64,000 bases of DNA, from positions 1-64,000 of the forward strand of contig JBGSXL010000015.1 of NCBI GenBank assembly GCA_041751425.1, written 5' to 3'. A program made the position numbers and the translations under genes. Every line of letters starts with the position of its first letter. The first letter of the stretch is position 1. Positions 52,266-60,775 of this stretch are shown here, piece after piece. Source of the stretch: JAVVEG01 sp041751425. GTDB taxonomy: Bacteria > Pseudomonadota > Gammaproteobacteria > Pseudomonadales > Pseudohongiellaceae. The notes beneath the pieces are model-generated. The model searched no databases. It worked only from the letters and a program-made list of their open reading frames with translations, and was not told the DNA's origin.

Positions 52266-52341
52266 AAACCATGAGTGTACCTGTACCAAGCACAATCGAA
52301 TCCGACACAAACCAAGCACCATTTTTCAGAGGCACCAGTGT

Positions 52342-52998
52342 ATGAGCATATTTTCAAGACTGACAGACATCATCAACTCCAACATCGCTTCTTTGCTGGA
52401 CAAGGCAGAGAATCCGGAAAAGATGATCCGCATGGTTATTCAGGAGATGGAAGAAACCCTGGTAGAAGTCCGTAGCGGAACTGCCAAGGTCATCGCTGAA
52501 AAGAAAACCCTGAACCGCCGTGCCGACCAACTGCGCAAGCAGGCGGAAGACTGGCAGCAAAAAGCTGAACTGGCAATGAGCAAGGAGCGCGAAGATCTGG
52601 CCAAAGCCGCTTTGATCGAACGTGCAACCATCCTCACTACCGTGGAAGTGCTGCAGGCTGAGATGACCAAGCTGGACGAAACACTGGACAAACTCAGTGT
52701 GGAAATCGAGCAGTTGCAGGCCAAGCTCAATGATGCCCGCGCTCGCCAGAAGACTATTGTCATGCGCTCCAATGCGGCTCAGTCGCGTGTTGATGTCAAC
52801 AAGCAGCTGCACAATTACAGCATTGACAATGCGATGAACAAATTCGAATATTACGAGAAGAAAATCGACCTCATGGAAGGCCAGGTAGACAGCCTGTATA
52901 TGGAACAAAAAGGCTTGCAGAACGAGTTTGACGAATTGGCACGCCAGGAAAAAATCGAGAAAGAACTGCAAGACATCAAAAACAAACTGAACAAGTAA
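52342..52998 (+). CDS. pspA: Phage-shock protein A
   Basis: A 218-residue PspA/IM30/ESCRT-III-like protein, almost wholly coiled-coil helix (MSIFSRLTDIINSNIASLLDKAEN onwards), with the family block NPEKMIRMVIQEMEETLVEV starting near residue 23 (its membrane- and PspF-interacting region). It stabilises stressed membranes and inhibits PspF. First gene of pspABC. Confidence 0.97.
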   Translation: MSIFSRLTDIINSNIASLLDKAENPEKMIRMVIQEMEETLVEVRSGTAKVIAEKKTLNRRADQLRKQAEDWQQKAELAMSKEREDLAKAALIERATILTTVEVLQAEMTKLDETLDKLSVEIEQLQAKLNDARARQKTIVMRSNAAQSRVDVNKQLHNYSIDNAMNKFEYYEKKIDLMEGQVDSLYMEQKGLQNEFDELARQEKIEKELQDIKNKLNK

Positions 52999-53010
52999 AG
53001 GGCTCTGCCA

Positions 53011-53250
53011 ATGGATTTTTTCGAGTTTCTCATAGCGCTTGTATCCGTCGTTGGCGCTTTCGTCACCATCTGGATCATACTGGTGTATCAGCGCAAGGAA
53101 CGAAAACTGAAAAGCCAGCCTGATACCGAGTTCAACTTGCGTGATCTGTCTGCGATGGCGCAATCAATGAACGAACGTATCGACACACTGGAATCAATAC
53201 TGGATGCAGAAGTACCAGGCTGGAGGGATCAGAATGAGCATCAGAGATAA
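53011..53250 (+). CDS. pspB: Phage-shock protein B
   Basis: A 79-residue PspB: an N-terminal transmembrane helix (FLIALVSVVGAFVTIWII) and a charged helical cytoplasmic tail with LSAMAQSMNERIDTLESILD. With PspC it senses membrane stress and sequesters PspA. It begins 12 bp after pspA and overlaps the start of pspC by 17 bp. Confidence 0.95.
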   Translation: MDFFEFLIALVSVVGAFVTIWIILVYQRKERKLKSQPDTEFNLRDLSAMAQSMNERIDTLESILDAEVPGWRDQNEHQR

Positions 53251-53860
53251 TATTCTGTCCCTCGACCTGGAGAACAAGCGATTTCTGGGTGTGTGCAGCG
53301 GGTTCGCCAGATATCTGGATGCACCTGTCACAATTGTTCGTATCATCTACTGCGTGGCCTGTCTGGTTTGGCCAACGCTGATAGTGGTCTACTTCATCAC
53401 CTATTGGTGCCTCAAACAGGATCTTCGTCCTGGGAAACTGAAATCCATAGTATCAGAAAGCAAGACTGCAGATCATTTCAAAAACGTGGATTACAAACGT
53501 CCGCTGTACCGTAATCCCGACGACAAGAAAATTGCCGGTGTCTGCAGTGGTATTGCAGAATATCTGGATATAAGTGTCTTTATAGTACGACTGCTGACAT
53601 TCCTGTCCTTGTTCGTGTTCGGTCCATTCTCGTTCTGGGCATACATTGTCTTGTGGGTGGTTCTGCAGGAGCGTCCTGCCAACTTCACCTACGAGAAAGC
53701 TGCTGCTGAGAAGGCGGAGATAGCGAAACGGGCACCTGACACACGCTCACTGCACGAGTGCGCCACTATGTTGCGCGCTACCGAGTTTCGCCTGCGGGAA
53801 GTAGAAGCATTCATCACTTCCAAGAAATTCAGTTTGCATTGCGAAATTAACAGGATATAG
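53234..53860 (+). CDS. pspC: PspC-family protein with two PspC domains
   Basis: A 208-residue membrane protein. It has two successive PspC domains: the first around FLGVCSGFARYLD (residues ~17-75) and the second around IAGVCSGIAEYLD (~95-150), each followed by two hydrophobic helices. Canonical PspC has one. A polar C-terminal tail with REVEAFITSKKF resembles the PspC tail that contacts PspA. The ATG at 53234 has GGAGG upstream; a start at 53204 would lengthen the overlap with pspB. Confidence 0.9.
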   Translation: MSIRDNILSLDLENKRFLGVCSGFARYLDAPVTIVRIIYCVACLVWPTLIVVYFITYWCLKQDLRPGKLKSIVSESKTADHFKNVDYKRPLYRNPDDKKIAGVCSGIAEYLDISVFIVRLLTFLSLFVFGPFSFWAYIVLWVVLQERPANFTYEKAAAEKAEIAKRAPDTRSLHECATMLRATEFRLREVEAFITSKKFSLHCEINRI

Positions 53861-53890
53861 AATCGGGCAAACTCCGCATCCTGAATAAAT

Positions 53891-54475
53891 ATGAAGTTCT
53901 GCCACCACTGCGCCGGCCCGATAACCCAGAACATTCCTGAAGGCGATGATAAGCTTCGCTACAGTTGCATGGATTGCGGTGTCATTTTTTATCAGAACCC
54001 CAACAATATAGTGGGAACTGTCCCCTATTACGGCGACAAGGTGTTGCTGTGCAAACGTGCAATTGAGCCACGCCTGGGAAAATGGACGCTGCCAGCAGGC
54101 TTCATGGAAAACACAGAGACGACTCTTGCAGGTGCTATCCGTGAAACCAGTGAAGAGGCAGGTGCGCAGATTATCGTGCCCGGAGATTCCCTTTACACAC
54201 TGTTCAATCTTCCCTACATCAACCAGGTGTATTGGTTTTTTCGTGCTGAACTTGCAAATCTGGATTTTGCACCCGGGTTTGAAAGTCAGGAAGTAAAACT
54301 GTTCAGTGAAGCAGAAGTGCCATGGGATGAACTTGCGTTTACCGTAGTCAAAAGCACGCTGGAGTATTTCTTTGCCGACAGCAGGCGCGGCAAATTTCCG
54401 GTGCGTATGTTTGACGTGAGCTATTCGAAAGACAGGAAAGTGACGGTTAAACAAACCAGTAGCAGTGAGTACTGA
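53891..54475 (+). CDS. NUDIX hydrolase with N-terminal zinc ribbon
   Basis: A 194-residue protein. Two CxxC pairs at the N-terminus (KFCHHCAG and SCMDCGV) form a zinc ribbon like that of NADH pyrophosphatase NudC. The NUDIX box is GFMENTETTLAGAIRETSEEAG. It probably hydrolyses a nucleoside diphosphate derivative; the NudC-specific SQPWPFP motif is absent, so NADH specificity is not implied. It follows pspC by 30 bp on the same strand but is not a usual psp gene. Confidence 0.85.
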   Translation: MKFCHHCAGPITQNIPEGDDKLRYSCMDCGVIFYQNPNNIVGTVPYYGDKVLLCKRAIEPRLGKWTLPAGFMENTETTLAGAIRETSEEAGAQIIVPGDSLYTLFNLPYINQVYWFFRAELANLDFAPGFESQEVKLFSEAEVPWDELAFTVVKSTLEYFFADSRRGKFPVRMFDVSYSKDRKVTVKQTSSSEY

Positions 54476-54522
54476 GGTTTGCAGAAACTGAATATGTGTT
54501 GCCGCACCGCAAAGGTGAAGAA

Positions 54523-54834
54523 TCAAAACTCCTTTAATGTGACCACATCGAACGCAGGCTCTTCATAGGGGTGCGCAGCGCGCAAGGCGCTAACCACCGC
54601 GGAGATGAGTTCGTCAGCACAAACCATTTCCACTCTGTACTCCACAACTTTCTCTACTTCATCGAGTTTTCCCAGAAATGGTTTAGCACCTTCACACGGT
54701 CGAAACTGACCGGTGCCTGCTACCTGCCAGGCACAGGAATCATAATTGCCTATGCGTCCAGCGCCTGCTGCGAATACCGCGGCCTTTACGGTTTCAAGGT
54801 GTGTCTCTGGGACATAGAAAGTCAGTTTGAACAT
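54523..54834 (-). CDS. NIF3-associated (YqfO-like) domain protein
   Basis: A 103-residue protein matching the small ferredoxin-like domain that is inserted in NIF3/YqfO proteins (MFKLTFYVPETHLETVKAAV; AGRIGNYDSCAWQ; GTGQFRPCEGAKPF; HPYEEPAFDV). Stand-alone versions are common and structurally resemble PII/CutA1; their function is not settled. No metal-binding NIF3 core is fused here. Confidence 0.82.
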   Translation of the reverse strand: MFKLTFYVPETHLETVKAAVFAAGAGRIGNYDSCAWQVAGTGQFRPCEGAKPFLGKLDEVEKVVEYRVEMVCADELISAVVSALRAAHPYEEPAFDVVTLKEF

Positions 54835-54906
54835 GGCTTGCCTGCAAATCAGTTATCTGGCAAAGAGTGGTTAAATGATGGTTCGCTTTCGATGTTGCAG
54901 TTCCCC

Positions 54907-57900
54907 TTACCCTAACCACTTGCGCGCGTTTCTGAACATGCGCATGCTGGGTGCGTCCTCCTTCCAATCATCGGGATGCCATGAGTTCTGACTAACGCGG
55001 AATACACGTTCAGGGTGTGGCATCATGATTGTGACGCGGCCATCCTTACTGCTGAGGCCTGCAATTCCGGCCGGTGAGCCGTTTGGGTTCTCCGGATAAT
55101 GCTCGGTCAGTTGGCCGCGAGTATCCACATACTGCATCGCAATGGCACCGGTTGCCTGCAGCGATACCAGACCACTGCTGTCAGCAAACTGCACGCGCCC
55201 TTCTCCATGTGCGACGGCTATCGGGAAAACTGACCCGCTCATGCCCTGCAAAAATGCTGAATTCGTTTCGTTTATTTTTACCAGACTGACCCGCGCCTCG
55301 AATTGCTCTGAACTGTTTCTGACAAAGCGCGGCCAATGTGTTGCTCCGGGAATCAACTCATGCAGCAGGGATACCATCTGGCATCCGTTGCAGACTCCCA
55401 GAGTCAAAGTGTCCTGGCGTTGGAAAAAATGTTCAAATTGCTGGCGCATTTTTTCATTAAACAAAATGGACTTGGCCCACCCACCGCCAGCACCTAGCAC
55501 ATCGCCAAAGGAGAAACCACCACAGGCCACCAAGGCATTAAATTTTTCAAGATCAACTGCACCGGACTGCAGATCACTCATGTGTACATCGAATGACCTG
55601 AAGCCAGCTCTATCAAACGCTGCCGCCATTTCAACATGACCATTGACTCCCTGTTCCCGCAGGATGACTACCGAGGGACGGATACCCGTATTGATAAACG
55701 GTGCAGCAATATCTTCATTGAGATCGAAACTGAGATCCGCAAATAGCCCAGTGTCTTTTTTATCATCCAGACGCTCAAATTCCTGCTGCGCACAGGCTGA
55801 GTTGTCACGCAAAGCCTGCAATTCGAAACTGGTGCGTGCCCACAATTTCTGACTGTCCTTGCGCGACCGCTCCAGCAACAGTTTGCCACCATTGAGTAAA
55901 CGCAGATCATCGCGCTTGTTCGGGCTGCCAATGATACTGGTGCAATCAGATAAACCATTCTGCTCGATAATCTGCAGCACGGTATTCAAGCGCTCACGCT
56001 GAATCTGGATAACCGCACCAATCTCTTCATTGAACAGAATCTCTACTGCATTGGTATCCAGCTTCATCAATTCGGCAAGTTGCACATCAATCCCACAGTG
56101 ACCGGCGAATGCCATCTCCGCCAGTGTGGCAAGCAATCCACCATCGGAGCGGTCGTGATAGGCTAGCAGCAAGTCTTCAGTGCGCAGTTGTTGTATCAGC
56201 GCAAAGAAGTTCTTCAAATCTTCCGGGTTGTCGAGATCTGCAGGCTCGCTACCCAGCTCACGGTAAACCTGAGCCAATGCCGAACCGCCCATGCGGTTCT
56301 TGCCGTGACCCAAATCAATCAATAACAAATCGGTGTCACCCTTATCTGTTCGCAATTGCGGCGTAGAAGTTTGGCGAATATCAGTGACGGGAGCAAATGC
56401 CGACGCAATGAGTGACAACGGCGACGTATTGCTCTTGCTGCCGCCCTTATCCTGCCAGACCGTACGCATGGACATCGAATCCTTACCCACCGGAATACAA
56501 ATACCCAAAGCCGGGCAAAGTTCCATGCCAACCGCTTTAACCGTCGCGTATAGCTTCTCATCTTCACCGGCATAACCGGCAGCCACCATCCAGTTGGCGG
56601 ACAGTTTGATATTACTGATATGTTCGATACCAGCCGCGGCAATATTAGTGATGGCTTCGGCAACTGCCAGACGACCTGACGCAGGCGCATCGAGCAAAGC
56701 GACAGGTGTCCTTTCACCCATGGCCATGGCTTCGCCTGCATAGGCATTGAACGATGCTGCAGTCACCGCCACATCGGCAACTGGCACCTGCCAGGGACCA
56801 ACCATCTGATCTCGACTCACCAGACCGGTAATGGTTCTATCACCAATCGTGATCAAAAAGCTTTTACTGGCAACTGCGGGCAGACTCAGCACACGCATTG
56901 CAGCTTCTTCCAGCTCAATCTCATCGGTAGCCAGCGCGATCTGTTTCGGCTTAACAGCTGTCGCATTGCGATGCATACGCGGTGGCTTGCCAAACAAAAT
57001 ATTCATGGGTAAATCAATAGGCAGATTGTCGAACTGCGCGTCGTGCAGGCGAATGGTTTCTTCCGCGGTAGCTTCGCCAACAACGGCATAAGGGCAGCGT
57101 TCACGTTTACACATCTGTTCAAACTGTGCCAGATGCTCCGGACGCACGGCGAGCACGTAACGCTCCTGCGCTTCATTGCACCAGATTTCCAACGGCGTCA
57201 TACCGGGTTCCGCATTGGGGACGTTACGCAATGCGAATGAACCGCCGCGATTGCCGTCTTTCACCAGTTCAGGCAATGCATTGGACAAGCCACCGGCGCC
57301 AACATCGTGAATAAAAGCGATCGGGTTGGCGTCACCTGCCTGCCAGCAACGGTCGATAACTTCCTGGCAGCGGCGTTCCATCTCTGCGTTATCGCGTTGC
57401 ACCGATGCGAAATCCAAGGCTTCACTGCTGGTGCCCGAGGCCATGGACGATGCTGCCCCCCCGCCCAGACCGATTAACATGGCAGGGCCGCCCAGCACGA
57501 TCAGTTTGGCACCAACCGGTATTTCTTTTTTCTCAACATGCTGTTCGCGGATGTTACCAATACCGCCAGCAATCATGATTGGCTTGTGGTAGCCACGCAC
57601 TTCATTTCCTTTCGCGCCCGGAACCGATTCCTCATAAGTTCTGAAATAGCCACACAGATTAGGGCGACCGAACTCATTGTTGAACGCAGCGGCACCTATC
57701 GGGCCTTCCAGCATGATGTCCAATGCAGAAACGATGTGTGCAGGACGTCCAAAGTCGGCTTCCCAGGGTTGTGGGAAATCCGGCAAATTCAAATTGGATA
57801 CACTGAATCCACACAAGCCCGCTTTTGGTTTCGCACCAGTGCCAGTTGCCCCTTCATCTCGAATCTCTCCGCCGCTGCCTGTAGCTGCACCCGGAAACGG

Positions 57901-58911
57901 CGCGATGGCAGTAGGATGGTTATGGGTCTCCACTTTCATCAGAATATGAATGGGCTCCTTGCTGTATCCGTATTCTGCACTGCCGGTTTGGGGGAAAAAT
58001 CGATCAGCAACACTACCGCGCATGACTGCCGCATTGTCTTTGTAAGCAGAAAGCACATTGTCAGGTGACACTTTGTGCGTGTTGCGAATCATCGCGAACA
58101 ACGAGTGCTCCTGATCCACACCTTCCACGGTCCAGCTGGCATTAAAAATCTTGTGGCGGCAGTGTTCCGAGTTTGCCTGCGCGAACATCATCAGTTCCAC
58201 ATCGGTTGGGTTGCGACCCAGTTTGGTGAAACTTTCCAGCAGGTAATCTATTTCATCTTCAGCAAGAGCCAGCCCCAGATTTTCATTGGCTTGCGTTAAC
58301 GCTGACTTACCTTGTTCCAGAACCGCTACGGTTTGCAGATGACCAGGTTCAGCTTGCACAAAAAGACATGTCGCTGCGGTGGGCGAAGCGATGACGGCTT
58401 GTGTCATTCTGTCGTGCAGCAGCCTTTCCAACAGGAGCGTTTGTTCGGCATCCAGTGGGTTGGCGAGCCCTACAGTGAATAGTATGCCTCGCTCTATGCG
58501 TTTGACCTTTTCCAGATGACAGTTCTGCAGAATATCGGTGGCTTTACTGGACCAGGGGGAGATAGTGCCGGGACGTGGTATCACGACACGGGAAATAGCG
58601 TGTGGTCCCGCTGTCTGATTCTGTACACTGTTGTTGTGGCTGCTTTTGTCTGAACCACTGTTTTCTAAACCACTATTTTCCGAACTCCTATTTTCTAAAC
58701 CCCTATTTTCTAAACCCCTTTTTTCTACACCATAGTCAAGCAGCCCATCCAGCAACTTCAACTCCTGCGCGTTCAATTCCTCATGGCAATCGGCAAAATG
58801 AACAAACCGCGAACTGATGCTTTTTACGGCGAGCAGTTGTTGTTGCAGGGTTGCCAGAAGTTTGTTGAGTTTGAACGCTGAATGGGCATTGGCGCCGGGC
58901 AGAACTAGCAT
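54907..58911 (-). CDS. purL: Phosphoribosylformylglycinamidine synthase PurL (large type)
   Basis: A 1334-residue single-chain FGAM synthase of purine biosynthesis: PurS-like N-terminal domain, linker domain, two PurM-like ATPase halves (SEHCRHKIFNASW; KVETHNHPTAIAPFPGAATG), and a C-terminal glutamine amidotransferase with Cys in GVCNGCQM and His/Glu in PHPER. E. coli PurL is 1295 residues; the surplus is largely a low-complexity insert at residues 61-100 coded by a 15-bp minisatellite. Confidence 0.96.
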   Translation of the reverse strand: MLVLPGANAHSAFKLNKLLATLQQQLLAVKSISSRFVHFADCHEELNAQELKLLDGLLDYGVEKRGLENRGLENRSSENSGLENSGSDKSSHNNSVQNQTAGPHAISRVVIPRPGTISPWSSKATDILQNCHLEKVKRIERGILFTVGLANPLDAEQTLLLERLLHDRMTQAVIASPTAATCLFVQAEPGHLQTVAVLEQGKSALTQANENLGLALAEDEIDYLLESFTKLGRNPTDVELMMFAQANSEHCRHKIFNASWTVEGVDQEHSLFAMIRNTHKVSPDNVLSAYKDNAAVMRGSVADRFFPQTGSAEYGYSKEPIHILMKVETHNHPTAIAPFPGAATGSGGEIRDEGATGTGAKPKAGLCGFSVSNLNLPDFPQPWEADFGRPAHIVSALDIMLEGPIGAAAFNNEFGRPNLCGYFRTYEESVPGAKGNEVRGYHKPIMIAGGIGNIREQHVEKKEIPVGAKLIVLGGPAMLIGLGGGAASSMASGTSSEALDFASVQRDNAEMERRCQEVIDRCWQAGDANPIAFIHDVGAGGLSNALPELVKDGNRGGSFALRNVPNAEPGMTPLEIWCNEAQERYVLAVRPEHLAQFEQMCKRERCPYAVVGEATAEETIRLHDAQFDNLPIDLPMNILFGKPPRMHRNATAVKPKQIALATDEIELEEAAMRVLSLPAVASKSFLITIGDRTITGLVSRDQMVGPWQVPVADVAVTAASFNAYAGEAMAMGERTPVALLDAPASGRLAVAEAITNIAAAGIEHISNIKLSANWMVAAGYAGEDEKLYATVKAVGMELCPALGICIPVGKDSMSMRTVWQDKGGSKSNTSPLSLIASAFAPVTDIRQTSTPQLRTDKGDTDLLLIDLGHGKNRMGGSALAQVYRELGSEPADLDNPEDLKNFFALIQQLRTEDLLLAYHDRSDGGLLATLAEMAFAGHCGIDVQLAELMKLDTNAVEILFNEEIGAVIQIQRERLNTVLQIIEQNGLSDCTSIIGSPNKRDDLRLLNGGKLLLERSRKDSQKLWARTSFELQALRDNSACAQQEFERLDDKKDTGLFADLSFDLNEDIAAPFINTGIRPSVVILREQGVNGHVEMAAAFDRAGFRSFDVHMSDLQSGAVDLEKFNALVACGGFSFGDVLGAGGGWAKSILFNEKMRQQFEHFFQRQDTLTLGVCNGCQMVSLLHELIPGATHWPRFVRNSSEQFEARVSLVKINETNSAFLQGMSGSVFPIAVAHGEGRVQFADSSGLVSLQATGAIAMQYVDTRGQLTEHYPENPNGSPAGIAGLSSKDGRVTIMMPHPERVFRVSQNSWHPDDWKEDAPSMRMFRNARKWLG
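58646..58735 (-). repeat. purL: 15-bp minisatellite inside purL
   Basis: Six tandem 15-bp units (plus-strand consensus TTTTCTAAACCMCTA, with variants) lie in frame in purL and code the pentapeptides GVEKR, GLENR, GLENR, SSENS, GLENS and GSDKS (residues 61-90), in the link between the PurS-like and linker domains. Copy-number changes would keep the frame. Confidence 0.9.
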
Positions 58912-59010
58912 CGTGGTAAAGGGCCTTGAGCTGAGTGATTGGAATTGGCTATTGCTGTGCTTTCGGGAGCCGCCATGATACGCGAATTACCCTTGAAAAT
59001 CAGTTGTTGA

Positions 59011-59505
59011 TTACTGCTGTTGTTGCATCGCTGCATGTCGGCGTTGCTGGAAAAAGCGCTGCATGATTTCGCCGCAGGGCTGAGCCAGCACCCCTTCAAT
59101 CCATTCCACCTGATGATTGTAAGGCCCCTGCTCAAGCAATTGCCGGCCGCTGACGATAGCGCCAAAACGCGGCTCCCTGGCACCGAAAACCAGCGTCTGG
59201 ATACGGGCATGGATAATGGCCCCAACACACATGGTGCAGGGTTCTAGCGTGACATACAGTGTACAACCGGGCAGGCGATAGTTGCGCATTTTCAGAGCGG
59301 CCTGCCGGATTGCCTGAATCTCGGCATGAGCACTGGGGTCGTGTGTTTCGATCGGTTGATTGAAACCTGAGCCAATGATTTCGTTATCGCGGACGACGAC
59401 TGCACCCACCGGCACCTCGCCGTGCCGAGCGGCTTCTTCAGCCAGCACTAGTGCGTGATTCATCCAGACTTCATGTAGAGATAAATTCATAGCCGTTCGT
59501 CTCAT
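59011..59505 (-). CDS. tadA: tRNA-specific adenosine deaminase TadA
   Basis: A 164-residue deaminase that converts A34 to inosine in tRNA-Arg(ACG), such as the tRNA at the start of this window. The zinc site is HAE (His60, Glu62 proton shuttle) and EPCTMC (Cys90, Cys93). The ATG at 59505 overlaps the upstream stop as TAATG; an ATG at 59490 (MNLSLHEVW) is equally good by family alignment. Essential in most bacteria. Confidence 0.95.
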   Translation of the reverse strand: MRRTAMNLSLHEVWMNHALVLAEEAARHGEVPVGAVVVRDNEIIGSGFNQPIETHDPSAHAEIQAIRQAALKMRNYRLPGCTLYVTLEPCTMCVGAIIHARIQTLVFGAREPRFGAIVSGRQLLEQGPYNHQVEWIEGVLAQPCGEIMQRFFQQRRHAAMQQQQ

Positions 59506-60695
59506 TAGCCTGAAGGAAGTCTGTCCATAAGCCTCTGCAGAGATATGACTTTCACACCATTTCCCACGGGAAACTCATCGTCACCACCATAAAGAATATA
59601 TTTATGCGTTGCGCCGACATCATCGCAAGTCTGGTTATAGTGCTTGCCGATTTTGGGAGCAACGCCATGTTTGATCTCTATAGCCCAGATTTCAGATGTC
59701 GGCATTCTGATAACCAAGTCGACCTCTGCTCCGGCGGCTGTTCGATAAAAGTAGCTTTCTGCGCGACCTGGCAAAACCGAATGAATATTTTCAACGGCAA
59801 AGCCCTCCCAGCTCTTACCTAAAACCGGATTAGACAGTAACTCATCGTAACTGTTAATACCCAGCAGGCGGTGCAAAATACCGCTGTCACGAACGTAATA
59901 ACGGGGTGATTTCACTAATCGCTTCTTGACGTTGGCATGCCAAGGCTCAAGGCGCCTGACCAGCAAAAGATCAACCAGAATATCAATGTAGTGAGTTACC
60001 GTCTTGGCATCGACTTCAAGATTCGAAGCCAGTTTCGAATAGTTAACGGTTTCACCCTGCAAGTGCGCCAACATCGTCCACAATCGTCGTAATCTGGCTG
60101 CGGGAACACGGAAACCCATTTGCGGAATGTCACGCTCAAGATAAGTACGGATTAGATTTTCCAACCAATCCATGGCTGAGCCATTATTCTTTGCCAGATA
60201 GCTGTCCGGAAAGCCTCCTCGCAACCACAGGCTCTGTTTAGCCTGCTGGTTATCATCAATCTCAGCAACGCTCATGCCGCTCATCTCGAGATAACTGATC
60301 CGACCTGCCAGGCTTTCCGAAGACTGACGCATTAAATCCATCGATGCCGACCCAAGCAGCAAAAACTGACCGGCTCTCCGGCCCTGCTCCCGGTTTTTGT
60401 CGATCAATCCCCGTAGCACAGGAAACAAATCAGGGCTTCGCTGTATTTCATCCAGAATAACCAGTTTGTCGGCATGCTCACTTAGAAAGCTGGTGGGGTC
60501 GCTGAGTTTCAGCAGATCCTCGGGAGATTCTAAATCGAGATAAATAGAATCAATGCCTTTGAAAAGCGTTTTCGCGAGCGTTGTCTTACCCACCTGGCGC
60601 GCGCCAAGCAAGGCGACCGCAGGTGTTTGTGCGATCATCGTTTGCAGTTTTTCTGTAATTTGGCGCTTCAACATACCTTGCATTTTAGGAGTCAT
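59505..60695 (-). CDS. AAA-family ATPase with DUF4143
   Basis: About 396 residues. The N-terminal AAA_14 domain has Walker A LLGARQVGKTTLAKTL, Walker B KLVILDEIQRSPDLFPVLR and sensor FLLLGSASMDLM. The C-terminal DUF4143 has a winged-helix part (KTVTHYIDILVDLLLVRRLEPW) and a PD-(D/E)XK-like end (YRTAAGAEVDLVI...AIEIKHG). These proteins are widespread accessory ATPases of unknown role, often patchily distributed. Placed between tadA and guaA on the same strand; the start is uncertain (TTG 60710, ATG 60695 or later). Confidence 0.82.
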   Translation of the reverse strand: MTPKMQGMLKRQITEKLQTMIAQTPAVALLGARQVGKTTLAKTLFKGIDSIYLDLESPEDLLKLSDPTSFLSEHADKLVILDEIQRSPDLFPVLRGLIDKNREQGRRAGQFLLLGSASMDLMRQSSESLAGRISYLEMSGMSVAEIDDNQQAKQSLWLRGGFPDSYLAKNNGSAMDWLENLIRTYLERDIPQMGFRVPAARLRRLWTMLAHLQGETVNYSKLASNLEVDAKTVTHYIDILVDLLLVRRLEPWHANVKKRLVKSPRYYVRDSGILHRLLGINSYDELLSNPVLGKSWEGFAVENIHSVLPGRAESYFYRTAAGAEVDLVIRMPTSEIWAIEIKHGVAPKIGKHYNQTCDDVGATHKYILYGGDDEFPVGNGVKVISLQRLMDRLPSG

Positions 60696-60775
60696 ATTCC
60701 TGATTTGCAAGGTTTATTATTGTGATCGAAGAACCCCAGTATCTTGCCTATATCAGACGTTGCCAGCTTTATCAG

